Shown here one piece after another: positions 52,157-61,723 of a stretch of 64,000 nt of DNA (position 1 is the stretch's first letter; every line of letters begins with the position of its first letter). The DNA is taken from the NCBI GenBank assembly GCA_024072375.1, contig CP099617.1, positions 2,026,001-2,090,000 on the forward strand. Direction: 5' to 3'. The notes beneath the pieces are model-generated. The model saw only the letters and a program-made list of their open reading frames with translations. It was not told the DNA's origin and did not search any database. The position numbers and the translations under genes are program-made. Origin of the DNA: Sphingomonadaceae bacterium OTU29LAMAA1. GTDB taxonomy: Bacteria > Pseudomonadota > Alphaproteobacteria > Sphingomonadales > Sphingomonadaceae.

Positions 52157-54777
52157 GCTACCGTCTCCGCCGGCGGGATCGGGGCCGCGTCATCGGGCAA
52201 GGGGCCGACGAACCGGTAAGCGAACGCACCGCCGTCCACGCCGACGTAAATTGCCGTCACCTCTTCGCCGCGCATCCGCCGTTGGAGCAGTGCGACCGAC
52301 ATGTCGGGCAGCATCGTATTGGTCAGGATCGCGTCGATCATCCGCCCGCCCGACGCGATCTCGGTGCAGCGTTCGACGATATGCTGGACCACCGCAGCGT
52401 CGATCGTCACCGCGATGCCGTGGTTGTCGACGATCCGTCGCTCGATACGCGCCAGTTGCAGACGGACGATTCCCGCCAGCACGTCCGGCTTGAGTGGGTA
52501 ATAAGGCAGCACCTGCAACCGGCCAAGCAGCGCAGGCGGGAACACCTTGAGCAATTCCGGGCGCAGCGCCGTCGCCAGCGCGTCCGGCTCCGGCGCCAAT
52601 TCCTCGTCCTCGGTCAGCGATGCGATCAGGTCGGTGCCGACATTCGACGTCAGCAAGATCACCGTGTTGCGGAAATCGATATGCCGGCCCTCGGCATCGT
52701 TCATGAAGCCCTTGTCGAACACCTGGAAGAACATCTCGTGGACATCGGGATGCGCCTTCTCGACCTCGTCGAGCAGCACCACCGAATAGGGCCGCCGCCG
52801 CACCGCCTCGGTCAGCACGCCGCCCTGACCATAGCCGACATAGCCCGCCGGCGCGCCTTTGAGCGTCGAGACGGTATGCGCCTCCTGAAATTCGCTCATG
52901 TTGATAACGATCATCGATTCGTCGCCGGAGAACAGCAGTTCTGCGAGCGCATGGGCCGTTTCAGTCTTGCCGACCCCCGATGGGCCGCAGAGCATGAACA
53001 CGCCGACCGGCTTGCCGGGATTGTCCAGCTTGGCGCGGCTGGTCTGGATGCGCTTGGCGATCGCGTCCATCGCGTGATCCTGACCGATCACACGGGACTT
53101 GAGCGCATCGCCGATCGCGAGGACGCTAGCGATCTCGTCCTTCACCATCCGGCCGACCGGAATGCCGGTCCAGTCTCCGACCACCGCAGCGACGGCATCG
53201 GCGTCGACCACGCCGAATACCATCGGCGCATCGCCCGCCGCGTCGCGCGCTGTCGTCAGCGCAGCGTCGAGCGCTGTCGCGTCGCCACCGTCACGCGCGG
53301 TGCGAACCGCGTCGAGCGCGTCTGTCTCGCGCGCCCATTGCGCTTCCGCGGTTTCTACGGCGTCGCGTGCCGCGGCGATGGCTTCGTCCAGCGCGGGCAA
53401 GGCCTCGTTGCTGCGATAGCGGCCTTCTACCTCGCGTTCGACGATGCCGCGTTCGACCTCCAGCAGCTCCAGCCTGCGCCGGGCGTCCTCGACGGGTGCC
53501 GGTGTCGCTGTCTGCGACACCGCGACGCGCGCGGCGGCGGTGTCGATCAGGCTTACCGCCTTGTCGGGCAATTGCCGCGCCGGAACATAGCGTTGCGACA
53601 GCGTCACTGCTGCCGCAACTGCGTCGTCGAGGATCACGACGTCGTGATGCGCCTCCATCGCCGGCACTACCGATCGCAGCATCGCGATGGCGACCGGTGC
53701 TTCCGGCTCGGCGACATCGACCGTCTGAAAGCGGCGGGTCAGCGCCGGGTCCTTCTCGAAATACTGGCGATATTCGGCGTAGGTCGTCGCCGCGATCGTC
53801 CGCAGTCGACCGCGGGCGAGCGCCGGCTTCAGCAGGTTGGCGGCATCGCCCGTGCCCGCCTGACCGCCCGCACCGATCAGCGTATGCGCCTCGTCGATGA
53901 ACAGGATCACCGGCGTCGCCGCACCCTCGACCTCGTCGATCACCTGCCGCAATCGCTTCTCGAATTCGCCTTTCACGCCGGCACCCGCCTGCATCAGCGT
54001 GACGTCGAGCGACCGCACGACGACGTTGCGCAGCGCGGGCGGCACGTCGCCGTCGACAATGCGTCGGGCGAAGCCCTCAACCACCGCCGTCTTGCCGACG
54101 CCCGCCTCGCCGACGAGGATCGGGTTGTTCTGTCGACGGCGCAGCAGGACATCGACCAGCTGGCGGATCTCCGCATCGCGCCCGACGATCGCGTCGATCT
54201 CGCCCGCGCGGGCCTTGGCGGTGAGGTCGATCGAATAGCGGCCGAGCGCCTCGCCGGGGCTGGTCGCAGTGGGCGCGCCGGGGGGGGCGGCTTCGACCGG
54301 TTCGGCGGACGCACCGACAATCGTCGCGAATTCGCTGCCAAGCCGTTCAGCTTGAACCTTGCGCCATTCGCCGCTCGTCGCGAACAGCGCATTGCGCAAT
54401 GTGGGCGTCCGCAGCATGCCGTAGAGCAGATGCCCGCTCCGGACCTTACCGGCGCCGAAATGGAGCGAGGCGTACAGCCATCCCTTTTCGATCGCTTCCT
54501 CGACCTGCGGCGCGAAGTCGCTGATTGCCGAGGCTCCGCGCGGCAACAGGTCGAGCGTGCCGACGATATCTCGCGCCAGACGCGCCTCATCCAGTCCGAA
54601 CGCCTGCCGGATCGCGGCGACGTCACCCTGCGGGTCCTGTACCAGCAGGTGGATCCAGTGCACCAGCTCGACATACGGATTGCCGCGCATCCGGGCGAAC
54701 CCGGTGGCGGACTCGATCGACGTCAGTGCCGCGGCGTCGAGCCGCCCGAATAGCGATGCACGATTGATGTCTGTCAT
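52153..54777 (-). CDS. clpV: T6SS AAA+ ATPase ClpV (TssH)
   Basis: An 874-residue hexameric disaggregase that disassembles contracted TssBC sheaths. N-domain 1-155 (starting MTDINRASLFGRLD, with the HLLYGML hairpin), AAA1 with Walker A GEAGVGKT (223-230) and Walker B ILFIDEAHTL, a coiled middle domain around 400-490, AAA2 with Walker A CGPSGVGKTETA and Walker B VVLLDEVEKAH, and a C-terminal ClpB-type D2 small domain. The ATG overlaps the tssG stop (ATGA). Confidence 0.95.
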   Translation of the reverse strand: MTDINRASLFGRLDAAALTSIESATGFARMRGNPYVELVHWIHLLVQDPQGDVAAIRQAFGLDEARLARDIVGTLDLLPRGASAISDFAPQVEEAIEKGWLYASLHFGAGKVRSGHLLYGMLRTPTLRNALFATSGEWRKVQAERLGSEFATIVGASAEPVEAAPPGAPTATSPGEALGRYSIDLTAKARAGEIDAIVGRDAEIRQLVDVLLRRRQNNPILVGEAGVGKTAVVEGFARRIVDGDVPPALRNVVVRSLDVTLMQAGAGVKGEFEKRLRQVIDEVEGAATPVILFIDEAHTLIGAGGQAGTGDAANLLKPALARGRLRTIAATTYAEYRQYFEKDPALTRRFQTVDVAEPEAPVAIAMLRSVVPAMEAHHDVVILDDAVAAAVTLSQRYVPARQLPDKAVSLIDTAAARVAVSQTATPAPVEDARRRLELLEVERGIVEREVEGRYRSNEALPALDEAIAAARDAVETAEAQWARETDALDAVRTARDGGDATALDAALTTARDAAGDAPMVFGVVDADAVAAVVGDWTGIPVGRMVKDEIASVLAIGDALKSRVIGQDHAMDAIAKRIQTSRAKLDNPGKPVGVFMLCGPSGVGKTETAHALAELLFSGDESMIVINMSEFQEAHTVSTLKGAPAGYVGYGQGGVLTEAVRRRPYSVVLLDEVEKAHPDVHEMFFQVFDKGFMNDAEGRHIDFRNTVILLTSNVGTDLIASLTEDEELAPEPDALATALRPELLKVFPPALLGRLQVLPYYPLKPDVLAGIVRLQLARIERRIVDNHGIAVTIDAAVVQHIVERCTEIASGGRMIDAILTNTMLPDMSVALLQRRMRGEEVTAIYVGVDGGAFAYRFVGPLPDDAAPIPPAETVA

Positions 54778-55826
54778 GCTGTTTCTCCGGAAATCTCGTC
54801 CGCCGTCCTGGCGGTGAAAGTCTTCGTGCGGCGCCGCAGATGCGCATCGCCGCGCACGCCGTCGTCGCCCGTTGCGCCCAGCCAGCCGCTCCAGCCCAGC
54901 CGCGTCGTGCCATCGAGCCGCGCAGGGCGTGCATCCTTGCCGCTCACCTCCAGCGCCACGTCCCATTCGAGGTGGCTCGGCGCGAAGGCATCGAGCGCCT
55001 CGGACAGGATGCGAAAGCGCGGGCCGGACGGCAGCAGCGCCTCGTAATCCGCACGTGAGCGGGCACGGATCACGATGCGAAAGGCATCGGATGCGATCTT
55101 GGCGCGGGCACCCAACATCGCCTCCGTCCCCAGTCCACAGAAGGATCGGCCGAGCTGGGTCTGGTCGTCCGCCTCGATCGCGCGCCAGCGTGGCTGATAT
55201 TCGAGCACAGTGACCGGCTGGCCGAGCAGATGCGTCATCGCATCCTCGATCCCCCCGGCACTACGCCGCGACGCGAACAGCGCCGCGTAATGCACCCGTG
55301 CCTGCGCCGGGAAGGTGCTGTTCGTGGGAACACCCTCGCTCGCCCCGGTCAGCTGCGCGACGCGCGCTGCGAAGCGATCGTCGTTGGGCCGATCCGCCTG
55401 CGCCACGGGCTGCGAATCCGCCCAGGCGCGAAAAAAGAATTGCAGCATCCGCCCCGCCAACAGGTCGAGCCAGCGGCCGAACGGGCGTTTCTTCGCATAG
55501 CGGCGCTCGAACACCGCGAACTCGGTCATGTGCGACGGCAGCGGACCCATCGGCCCGGTCAATCCAAACCAGAATCCCCCGATCTGCGCCCGACCGTCGC
55601 GGACCTCGACCTCTTCCAGCGTCGAATCCGGAAAGGCGAGCGTCGGCACCTGATGAAGGTCGGCGATACTCTGTGCCGGTCGTCGTGCCAGCCCGATCCG
55701 CGGCAGGTCGGGTGCGCGCGCCTCCGCTCCGCGCGCGATAGGGAACAATCCGAACCGCTTCCGCGACGCCTTGGCGTCGGCGAGGAAGCTTAGATGGTGT
55801 GGCGACGACCGATCCGCAGCGGCCAT
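54774..55826 (-). CDS. tssG: T6SS baseplate protein TssG
   Basis: A 350-residue wedge subunit of the T6SS baseplate. Family features include the early FGLFPIARGAEARAPDLPRIG, the GLTGPMGPLPSHMTEF motif (a strong TssG signature), RMLQFFFRAWADSQP and a C-terminal LGWSGWLG segment. Its 5' end overlaps tssF by 37 bases in another frame. A shorter start downstream is possible but the FGLFPIAR region favours a start close to 55826. Confidence 0.93.
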   Translation of the reverse strand: MAAADRSSPHHLSFLADAKASRKRFGLFPIARGAEARAPDLPRIGLARRPAQSIADLHQVPTLAFPDSTLEEVEVRDGRAQIGGFWFGLTGPMGPLPSHMTEFAVFERRYAKKRPFGRWLDLLAGRMLQFFFRAWADSQPVAQADRPNDDRFAARVAQLTGASEGVPTNSTFPAQARVHYAALFASRRSAGGIEDAMTHLLGQPVTVLEYQPRWRAIEADDQTQLGRSFCGLGTEAMLGARAKIASDAFRIVIRARSRADYEALLPSGPRFRILSEALDAFAPSHLEWDVALEVSGKDARPARLDGTTRLGWSGWLGATGDDGVRGDAHLRRRTKTFTARTADEISGETA

Positions 55827-57667
55827 CGCTGGAACTCCCCTTCATTGGCGCTGGACACGTGCATTTCCGTAAACGCGTTGATGCTGGCGAATTCGGCGAG
55901 GAAGCGTTCGAGCACCGCCGAGAACAGGAACATCCGCCCCTTGTCGAACGCGGCATCGTCCAGCGTCACATGGATGCGATGCCCCCGCGCGATCGCCATT
56001 CGGTCCATCCCCGGCACCCGCCGCGCGACCCGCGTCGATCGGATCGCCGAGACGCCATCGACCTGCCGGCGCGAGGCAGCGTCGTCCTGCCGCCCGTACA
56101 GCGCCAGGTGATCGCGCAGCACTTGCGGATCGTCATGATCCTCCGGCGCCAGCGTCATGTAATTGGGCGTCAGGTGGCCGATTACCCGCCAGGCCGCATC
56201 GCCCATCCCCATCGGCGGCTGCGGCCGGGTCGGGGCGCGCAGCACGCTGACCGCGCGCGCAGGGACACCTGACGCCGTGAAATGCTGGTCACCGCGAAAT
56301 TGCAGCAATTCGGGCAGCTCGCGGTTGGTGACGAGCGCACGCACCGCCAGTTCATCGATATGGTCGAGTCGGGTCGCATCGCCGGGCGCGGTGAGGCTAA
56401 TCCACGTCTCCGTACCCGTGTACTCGCCACGCCGCCGCAGCCGCTGTTCGCGCGTCGACAGCCGTCGCGGTCGAAGCTGCGTCGTATAGAACAGTGCCTC
56501 GCTCCAATCGTACAGCAACGCGCCATAGGCATAGAGCGGCGCCACCGTCCGCGCATCGGTATTGTGCGCGGAGTAAGCCTGCACATCGAGCAGCCGGAAC
56601 ACCTCGAAATCGAGCGGCCGCGCGCGATCGGGGATGACATGATGCTCGTGTTCGAACTTGGACACGCGGACGCGGCCGAGTTGCTTCTCGAACAGGTTGA
56701 TCGCCGGCGTCGCGAACAGCCGCAGGTTTGCTGGCTCCAGCGCCTTGTGCAGCACCGGTGCCGACCGGTCGAACAGCAACACGACGTCGCACGCCTGCGG
56801 ACTGTCGCGAAACGCGCGGTCGAGCCCCGGCAGGTCGACGAACAGGAAGCGTTCGGGGCAGGCGAAATATTCGCTGAGCAGGCGATAGCCGCGAAACGAG
56901 CGCAGTTCCGCCGGCAGCAGCGCCTGATCGTCGTGGAAGCCGACCTGCTGCGGCAACGACAGCTTCTTCCAGCCTTCGGTCCCCGCCGCCGCATCCGCCG
57001 ACCGCGCGATCACGGCCAGCGTCTCGCCGATCACCTGACGGTACAGTTCGGCCGGCACCGCCTCCGACCCGGCCAAATATATCGGCAGCGATTGCGGCAG
57101 TACCTGCGGCAGCGCCGCGCCGCCGGTCGCCTCGAACCGGATGCGCAAACCAGCTTCGGCACGCACGTTGGCCGCACTGGCGAACGAGGCAACGGCCGCG
57201 CGGCTGGCGAGATATTCGACCTGCGTGATCTTGAGCGGCCAGAGCGTGACGTCATGCCCGGTACGGAATTCGACCGGCACCCCCTCCTGCTCGGTTGCGA
57301 TCGCCATCAGCGGTGTCGATCGCGGCACCTGATGCCCCTTGATCAGGATCGGCTCGCCCTCCTTTGGCTCGAACCCGACGACGCACATCGACGGCGTCGG
57401 CGCCAGATAATGCGGCTGCACCGCATGCAGCAGATGCTGGGTGAATTCGGGATATTGATCCGCGATCTTGAGCTGCACGCGCGCGCCGAGGTAGGCGACG
57501 CCCTCCAGCAACCGCTCGACATAGGGATCCGGGTCGGTCGGCGTCTTGAGACCCAGCCGCCCCGCCACCGCCTCATGCTCCTCGCCGAATGCACGTGCCT
57601 CTTCGCGCAGATAAGCGAGTTCGTCGTTGTAGAAGCGCAACAGGCGCGGATCGATGCCGGAACTCAC
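55790..57667 (-). CDS. tssF: T6SS baseplate protein TssF
   Basis: A 625-residue baseplate protein. N-terminal LLRFYNDELAYLREEARAFG and VERLLEGVAYLGARVQLKI are diagnostic, as are the YLAPTPSMCVVGFEPK strand and the PYRLLSEYFA-like FRGYRLLSEYFACPERFLF motif. The C-terminal end (FASINAFTEMHVSS...EFQRWPLRIGRR) is typical. Start is GTG 57667, seven bases after the tssE stop; the ribosome site is weak, suggesting coupling to tssE. Confidence 0.95.
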   Translation of the reverse strand: MSSGIDPRLLRFYNDELAYLREEARAFGEEHEAVAGRLGLKTPTDPDPYVERLLEGVAYLGARVQLKIADQYPEFTQHLLHAVQPHYLAPTPSMCVVGFEPKEGEPILIKGHQVPRSTPLMAIATEQEGVPVEFRTGHDVTLWPLKITQVEYLASRAAVASFASAANVRAEAGLRIRFEATGGAALPQVLPQSLPIYLAGSEAVPAELYRQVIGETLAVIARSADAAAGTEGWKKLSLPQQVGFHDDQALLPAELRSFRGYRLLSEYFACPERFLFVDLPGLDRAFRDSPQACDVVLLFDRSAPVLHKALEPANLRLFATPAINLFEKQLGRVRVSKFEHEHHVIPDRARPLDFEVFRLLDVQAYSAHNTDARTVAPLYAYGALLYDWSEALFYTTQLRPRRLSTREQRLRRRGEYTGTETWISLTAPGDATRLDHIDELAVRALVTNRELPELLQFRGDQHFTASGVPARAVSVLRAPTRPQPPMGMGDAAWRVIGHLTPNYMTLAPEDHDDPQVLRDHLALYGRQDDAASRRQVDGVSAIRSTRVARRVPGMDRMAIARGHRIHVTLDDAAFDKGRMFLFSAVLERFLAEFASINAFTEMHVSSANEGEFQRWPLRIGRRHTI

Positions 57668-57674
57668 GACAGGA

Positions 57675-58208
57675 TCATTCGCGCACGTTCACAGTGGCGG
57701 TTTCCGCCTCAACCTCGGTACGGAATTTCACCGGCATGGTTTGCGCCGCCGACGTGATGTCGCCTTGGATCATGAACGTCAACGCGTGCGGATCGTCGTC
57801 GTCGTCGATCGGATCGACGGTCAGCCCCTCGCGCGACAGCCGCGGTTCGAACACGCGCACCGCGCGCCGAATCTCGCGCGCGCGCGCCAGCACCGCGCGC
57901 CGGTTGAGCGTCCGTCCGGCCAGATCGGTCAAACCGTAGTTGAGCACCGAGTCACGGACATGCGGATACGCCTCCAGATCGACGAGCGATTCCAGATTGG
58001 TCGTGTTGAGCAGCCAGGCGAGGTCGCGACGGATCGTCGCGCGCAACGCGGTTTCGTTGAACCGCTCCAGCCGCGGCACGGAATAATAACGGAATTTCTC
58101 GCGGCTGATCTCCGGCGCCTCGTCGCTCATATCGCGCAATCCAGAAATCTCGAGATCGGCGACCAGCTTGTCGTACAGGGTCGGGGTCAGGCGTTGTTTG
58201 ACGGCCAT
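57675..58208 (-). CDS. tssE: T6SS baseplate protein TssE (gp25-like)
   Basis: A 177-residue homologue of phage T4 gp25, the sheath-initiating wedge protein. The central GPW_gp25 domain has LRATIRRDLAWLLNTTN, VRDSVLNYGLTDLAGR and the EPRLSREGLTVDP strand that carries the conserved EPR motif. The C-terminal strand FRTEVEAETATVNVRE is as expected. It starts four bases after the tagJ stop. Confidence 0.94.
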   Translation of the reverse strand: MAVKQRLTPTLYDKLVADLEISGLRDMSDEAPEISREKFRYYSVPRLERFNETALRATIRRDLAWLLNTTNLESLVDLEAYPHVRDSVLNYGLTDLAGRTLNRRAVLARAREIRRAVRVFEPRLSREGLTVDPIDDDDDPHALTFMIQGDITSAAQTMPVKFRTEVEAETATVNVRE

Positions 58209-58212
58209 GACG

Positions 58213-58995
58213 TCAGTCGAAACGCAGCGAACGGACCGACAGCAGCCCGCGATCCTCGCCGTCCGAGGTCGCCCACAGCCGCTGGCCGGAGCCTGTGCCG
58301 TCGTCCTGCCAGCTCGTCGCGCGGGCGAGTCGCTCCGCCGGATCGGTGGAGATGCCGGGGTAACGCGCCGGCAACAGCGCGGCGATCCGCGGCCCGGCCT
58401 TCAACGTGATCTCGACGGGATACCAGATCAGATCGCGCAGGTCGCGCGGCCCTTCACTGGTCAGTTCAGCGATCGCATCGAACGGCAGCAGGCCATAGCG
58501 CCCGCCGATGATCGCCTCGATCGTCGGGCCGAAGCGTTGGTCGGCATCGGCGATCCAGTCGAAGCGGACGCCGTCTATCTCTCCGGGTGTGTCGGGGGCC
58601 GCGTCGAACGCGGCCTCGCGCAACGCATCGGCATCCTCGCTGCGCCCCTGTGCGGTGGCCTCGATCGCCTCGGCGATCGGCCATGCCCAATCGGAAGCCG
58701 CGTCGGAGCCACCATGAATATCGGCGCGCAACGTGCCGGCGAACACCGCCTCGCGCTGCCGCTCGGCATCGACCGCCTGACCGTAGACGACCGACAGCAT
58801 CTGCGCCTCGGGTGACAATTGCGCCAATGTCGCGAGTTGTGCCCTCGCCTTGTCCCATTCGCTCGCGACGCCAAGAAGCTGAAACAGGAACAGCCGGGTC
58901 GGCACGTCGCCCGGTTTGCTCCGAACCACCTCAACGAGTGCGCGTCGCGCACCGTCGAGGTCGCCCGATTGGATAAGGTCGTCCGCCCGTTGCAT
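58213..58995 (-). CDS. tagJ: TagJ (ImpE/SciE family) T6SS accessory protein
   Basis: A 260-residue cytoplasmic protein. N-terminal TPR-like helices (DDLIQSGDLDGARRALVEVVRSKPGD) and an ImpE domain with RFDWIADADQRFGPTIEAII, YGLLPFDAIAEL and RDLRDLIWYPVEI. In Pseudomonas TagJ binds TssB and modulates ClpV recruitment. ATG 58995 is chosen because AGGAG lies four bases upstream and family N-termini begin there; a longer form from 59028 would overlap hcp. Confidence 0.9.
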   Translation of the reverse strand: MQRADDLIQSGDLDGARRALVEVVRSKPGDVPTRLFLFQLLGVASEWDKARAQLATLAQLSPEAQMLSVVYGQAVDAERQREAVFAGTLRADIHGGSDAASDWAWPIAEAIEATAQGRSEDADALREAAFDAAPDTPGEIDGVRFDWIADADQRFGPTIEAIIGGRYGLLPFDAIAELTSEGPRDLRDLIWYPVEITLKAGPRIAALLPARYPGISTDPAERLARATSWQDDGTGSGQRLWATSDGEDRGLLSVRSLRFD

Positions 58996-59024
58996 ATACC
59001 GCTCCTGCGGACGACCTGAGGGGA

Positions 59025-59519
59025 TCAACCCGCTTCGTTCTGGCGGATGTCGTAGTAAGCGGTGACGATGCCGCCGTCCTTGCCACCCTGCGCGTTCTGC
59101 GCCTGATAGTCGAAGGTCACCTTCGCGCAGTTGAACGTCACCGACTCCATAATCGAATCACCACCGGACGAGCCGTTGTTGTGAATGTCGGAGACGATGA
59201 TATCTTCCAGCTTGATCTTGTAATAAGTCAGTGGCGCCGAGCCATCACCAGCCTTCTGCGAATAGATGATCGCTTCCTTGATGTGCTTGCCGGAGGCGCA
59301 GGCCTTGAACAGCAGCGGCGATGCCTTGTCGACTTCCTTCTGGATGCGGATGTCGGAGATTTCGGCCTTGCCTGAGCCACCGCCGGCACCGCCCGTATGG
59401 AATGATCCATGCTGAACCGCACCGAAGTCGAACGAGATGATATCAATCTCGCCCTGATGGTTCTTCTTGTTCGATTCGCCTTGGATGCTATCGATTTTGA
59501 GGAAAAGATCGACTGCCAT
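59025..59519 (-). CDS. hcp: Hcp (TssD), T6SS tube protein
   Basis: A 164-residue Hcp1-type protein that forms the hexameric rings of the inner tube and may carry small effectors. The start MAVDLFLKIDSIQGES, the SFDFGAVQHGS strand, IQKEVDKASPLLFKACASG and the terminal strand VTFDYQAQNAQGG are typical. A strong ribosome site (AGGAG, six bases spacing) fits its need for high expression. It lies 45 bases after tssC. Confidence 0.96.
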   Translation of the reverse strand: MAVDLFLKIDSIQGESNKKNHQGEIDIISFDFGAVQHGSFHTGGAGGGSGKAEISDIRIQKEVDKASPLLFKACASGKHIKEAIIYSQKAGDGSAPLTYYKIKLEDIIVSDIHNNGSSGGDSIMESVTFNCAKVTFDYQAQNAQGGKDGGIVTAYYDIRQNEAG

Positions 59520-59564
59520 GAGTTTCTCCTGTTTCCGTTACTTCTGGGGGGGTAGGACGGCGGA

Positions 59565-61058
59565 TCAGCCCGACGTCTTCGGTAATCGCGAGACCATGCT
59601 GAGCGCCACGTCCATGCCTTCCAGCTGATAGTGCGGCACGAACATGAACTTGCCCTTGTAGTAACCCGGGTTCTCCTCGTCAGGGATCACCTCGATCTTG
59701 GCCTGCTTCAACGGCAGGCGCGCCTTGGTTTCCTCGTTCGATGTCGTCGGTGACCCGTCGACATATTGGAGGACCCAATTGTTGAGGTCGCGTTCGAGCT
59801 GTTCCGACTCTCGTGAGCCGCCCACCCAGTCGCGGACCATGCATTTCAGATAATGCGCGAAGCGGCAGCTCGCAAAGATGTACGGCAGGCGTGCCGACAG
59901 GTTCGCGTTCGCAGTCGCTTCCTTCTTGTCGTAATTCGCCGGGCGATGCACCGTCTGCGCGCCGATGAAGGTGGCCTGATCGGTGTTCTTGCGATGCACC
60001 AGCGCCATCAGACCGGCCGTCGACAGCTCCGCCTCGCGCCGGTCGCTGATGGCGATCTCCGTTGGGCATTTGAGGTCGATGCCGCCCTCATCCGTCGGGA
60101 AGGTCGCGGTCGGTAGCTCCTCGACCGTACCACCCGATTCTACGCCGCGGATGCGAGTCGTCCAGCCATAGGTATTGAACGCCTCGGTGATGCGCGTGCC
60201 CATTGCATAGGCGGCGTTGAGCCACAGATGCTGGTCGTGCTCGCCGCCGGTATCCTCTTCGAAATCGAATTCGTCGACCGGCTCCGTCTTCGCGCCGTAC
60301 AGCGGTCGGCCGAGGAAGCGCGGCAGCGCCAGCGCGAGGTAGCGGCTGTCCTCCGACTGGCGGAACGACCGCCATGCGGCATAATCGGTGGCGTCGAACA
60401 ATTTGCCCAGATCGCGCGGGTTCGACAGCTCGGTCCAGCTCTCCATGCCGAGCAGCGATGGCCCCGCCGCGGCGATGAAGGGCGCGTGGCTGGCGGCACC
60501 GATCCGCGACAGGCCGCGCATGACCTCAAGGTCGGGGGCGCTGTGATCGAAGTAATAATCGCAGACGAACGCGCCATAGGGCTGGCCGCCGAGCTGGCCG
60601 AACTCGCTTTCGTACACCTTCTTGAATAGCGGGCTCTGGTCCCACGCAGCGTCGCGGTACTGGCGGAACATCCGCCGGCACTCCTCTTTGGACATGTTCA
60701 TCACGCGGATTTTCATGTCCTTGCCCGTCGCGGTGTTCATGACGAGGTAGTTGAGCCCCCGCCATGCTGATTCAAGCTGCTGGAATTCCGGGTGATGGAT
60801 GATCTGGTTGATCTGTTCCGTCAGCTTGCGATCGATCGCCGCGCGCATCGCATCCACCGTCGCGAACACGTCACCGCCGATGATCTTGGCGTCGCCCAGC
60901 GCCTGCTGCGCCAGCGTCTGCACGGCCTGCTCGATGCGGCTCTTGCGCTCGTCGTTCGCCGGGCGAAACTCCTTCTGCAGCAGCGCCTGGAAATCGGTAA
61001 GCTCGCCGTCGGTCGCCTGAGCCGTGTCGTTCGTCTGCCTGAGCGCGTCTTGCGCCAT
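59565..61058 (-). CDS. tssC: T6SS sheath protein TssC
   Basis: A 497-residue large sheath subunit. Diagnostic segments are ESAWRGLNYLVMNT, SPLFKKVYESEFGQLGGQPYGA, RIGAASHAPFIAAAGP, ALPRFLGRPLYG, LPTATFPTDEGGIDLKCPTEIAISDRRE split around the family's conserved core, and the C-terminal FMFVPHYQLEGMDVALSMVSRLP. GGAG lies seven bases before the ATG. It assembles with TssB into the contractile sheath. Confidence 0.96.
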   Translation of the reverse strand: MAQDALRQTNDTAQATDGELTDFQALLQKEFRPANDERKSRIEQAVQTLAQQALGDAKIIGGDVFATVDAMRAAIDRKLTEQINQIIHHPEFQQLESAWRGLNYLVMNTATGKDMKIRVMNMSKEECRRMFRQYRDAAWDQSPLFKKVYESEFGQLGGQPYGAFVCDYYFDHSAPDLEVMRGLSRIGAASHAPFIAAAGPSLLGMESWTELSNPRDLGKLFDATDYAAWRSFRQSEDSRYLALALPRFLGRPLYGAKTEPVDEFDFEEDTGGEHDQHLWLNAAYAMGTRITEAFNTYGWTTRIRGVESGGTVEELPTATFPTDEGGIDLKCPTEIAISDRREAELSTAGLMALVHRKNTDQATFIGAQTVHRPANYDKKEATANANLSARLPYIFASCRFAHYLKCMVRDWVGGSRESEQLERDLNNWVLQYVDGSPTTSNEETKARLPLKQAKIEVIPDEENPGYYKGKFMFVPHYQLEGMDVALSMVSRLPKTSG

Positions 61059-61114
61059 GTAACCGCTCCGATCCGTTATCGTGGGAAAGGCCCCTGTCGG
61101 GCCGCCGCTATCGC

Positions 61115-61642
61115 TCAGTCGCCGTTCTGATCGGCCGCGGACGCATCCGTGGGCTTGCGAGCTGCGGAAATCGCCTGAAGCAGCGCCGGATCCTGCAGCA
61201 CCTTGTCGAGCAGGTCCTGCGCACCGTGCTTGCCATCCATATAAGACAGCAAATCCTCCAGCTGGGTGCGCGCCTCAAGAAGCTTCGAAAGCGGTTCGAT
61301 CTTGCGCGCGATCTCGCCCGGCGAGAAGTCGTTCATTGAGTTGAACGTCATATCGACCGCGATCTTTCCGTCGCCGGCAAGCGTGTTATCGACGGCGAAC
61401 GCGACCCGCGGCGCCACCGCCTCCATACGCTGGTCGAAATTGTCCATATCGACGTCGATGAACTCACGCGATTCCGCCGCCTTCTTGTCCTTCAGGCTCT
61501 TGCCCGACAGATCCGAGATGACACCCATCACGAACGGCAGTTCGACTTTCTGGCGCGCGCCATAGGTCTCCACCTCATATTCAATATGAACGCGGGGCTT
61601 CCTGTTTTCGCGAATGAACCGCTGACCGCTCTTGATCGCCAT
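61115..61642 (-). CDS. tssB: T6SS sheath protein TssB
   Basis: A 175-residue small sheath subunit. It starts MAIKSGQRFIRENRKPRVHI with the family's PRVHIEYEVETYGA strand, LPFVMGVISDLSG, FIDVDMDNFDQRM (the conserved stretch interacting with TssC) and a helical C-terminus with LLEARTQLEDLLSYMDGK. I chose ATG 61642 by homology to the usual N-terminus; an upstream ATG at 61714 would add unrelated sequence. tssC follows after 56 bases. Confidence 0.95.
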   Translation of the reverse strand: MAIKSGQRFIRENRKPRVHIEYEVETYGARQKVELPFVMGVISDLSGKSLKDKKAAESREFIDVDMDNFDQRMEAVAPRVAFAVDNTLAGDGKIAVDMTFNSMNDFSPGEIARKIEPLSKLLEARTQLEDLLSYMDGKHGAQDLLDKVLQDPALLQAISAARKPTDASAADQNGD

Positions 61643-61723
61643 GTGTTCCGATCCCTGTTCTCTGCCTCTGCGGGCCTGTGCAGCTAAATGCGCAAGCCTG
61701 GGGAATTGCTCCACGATATCGAT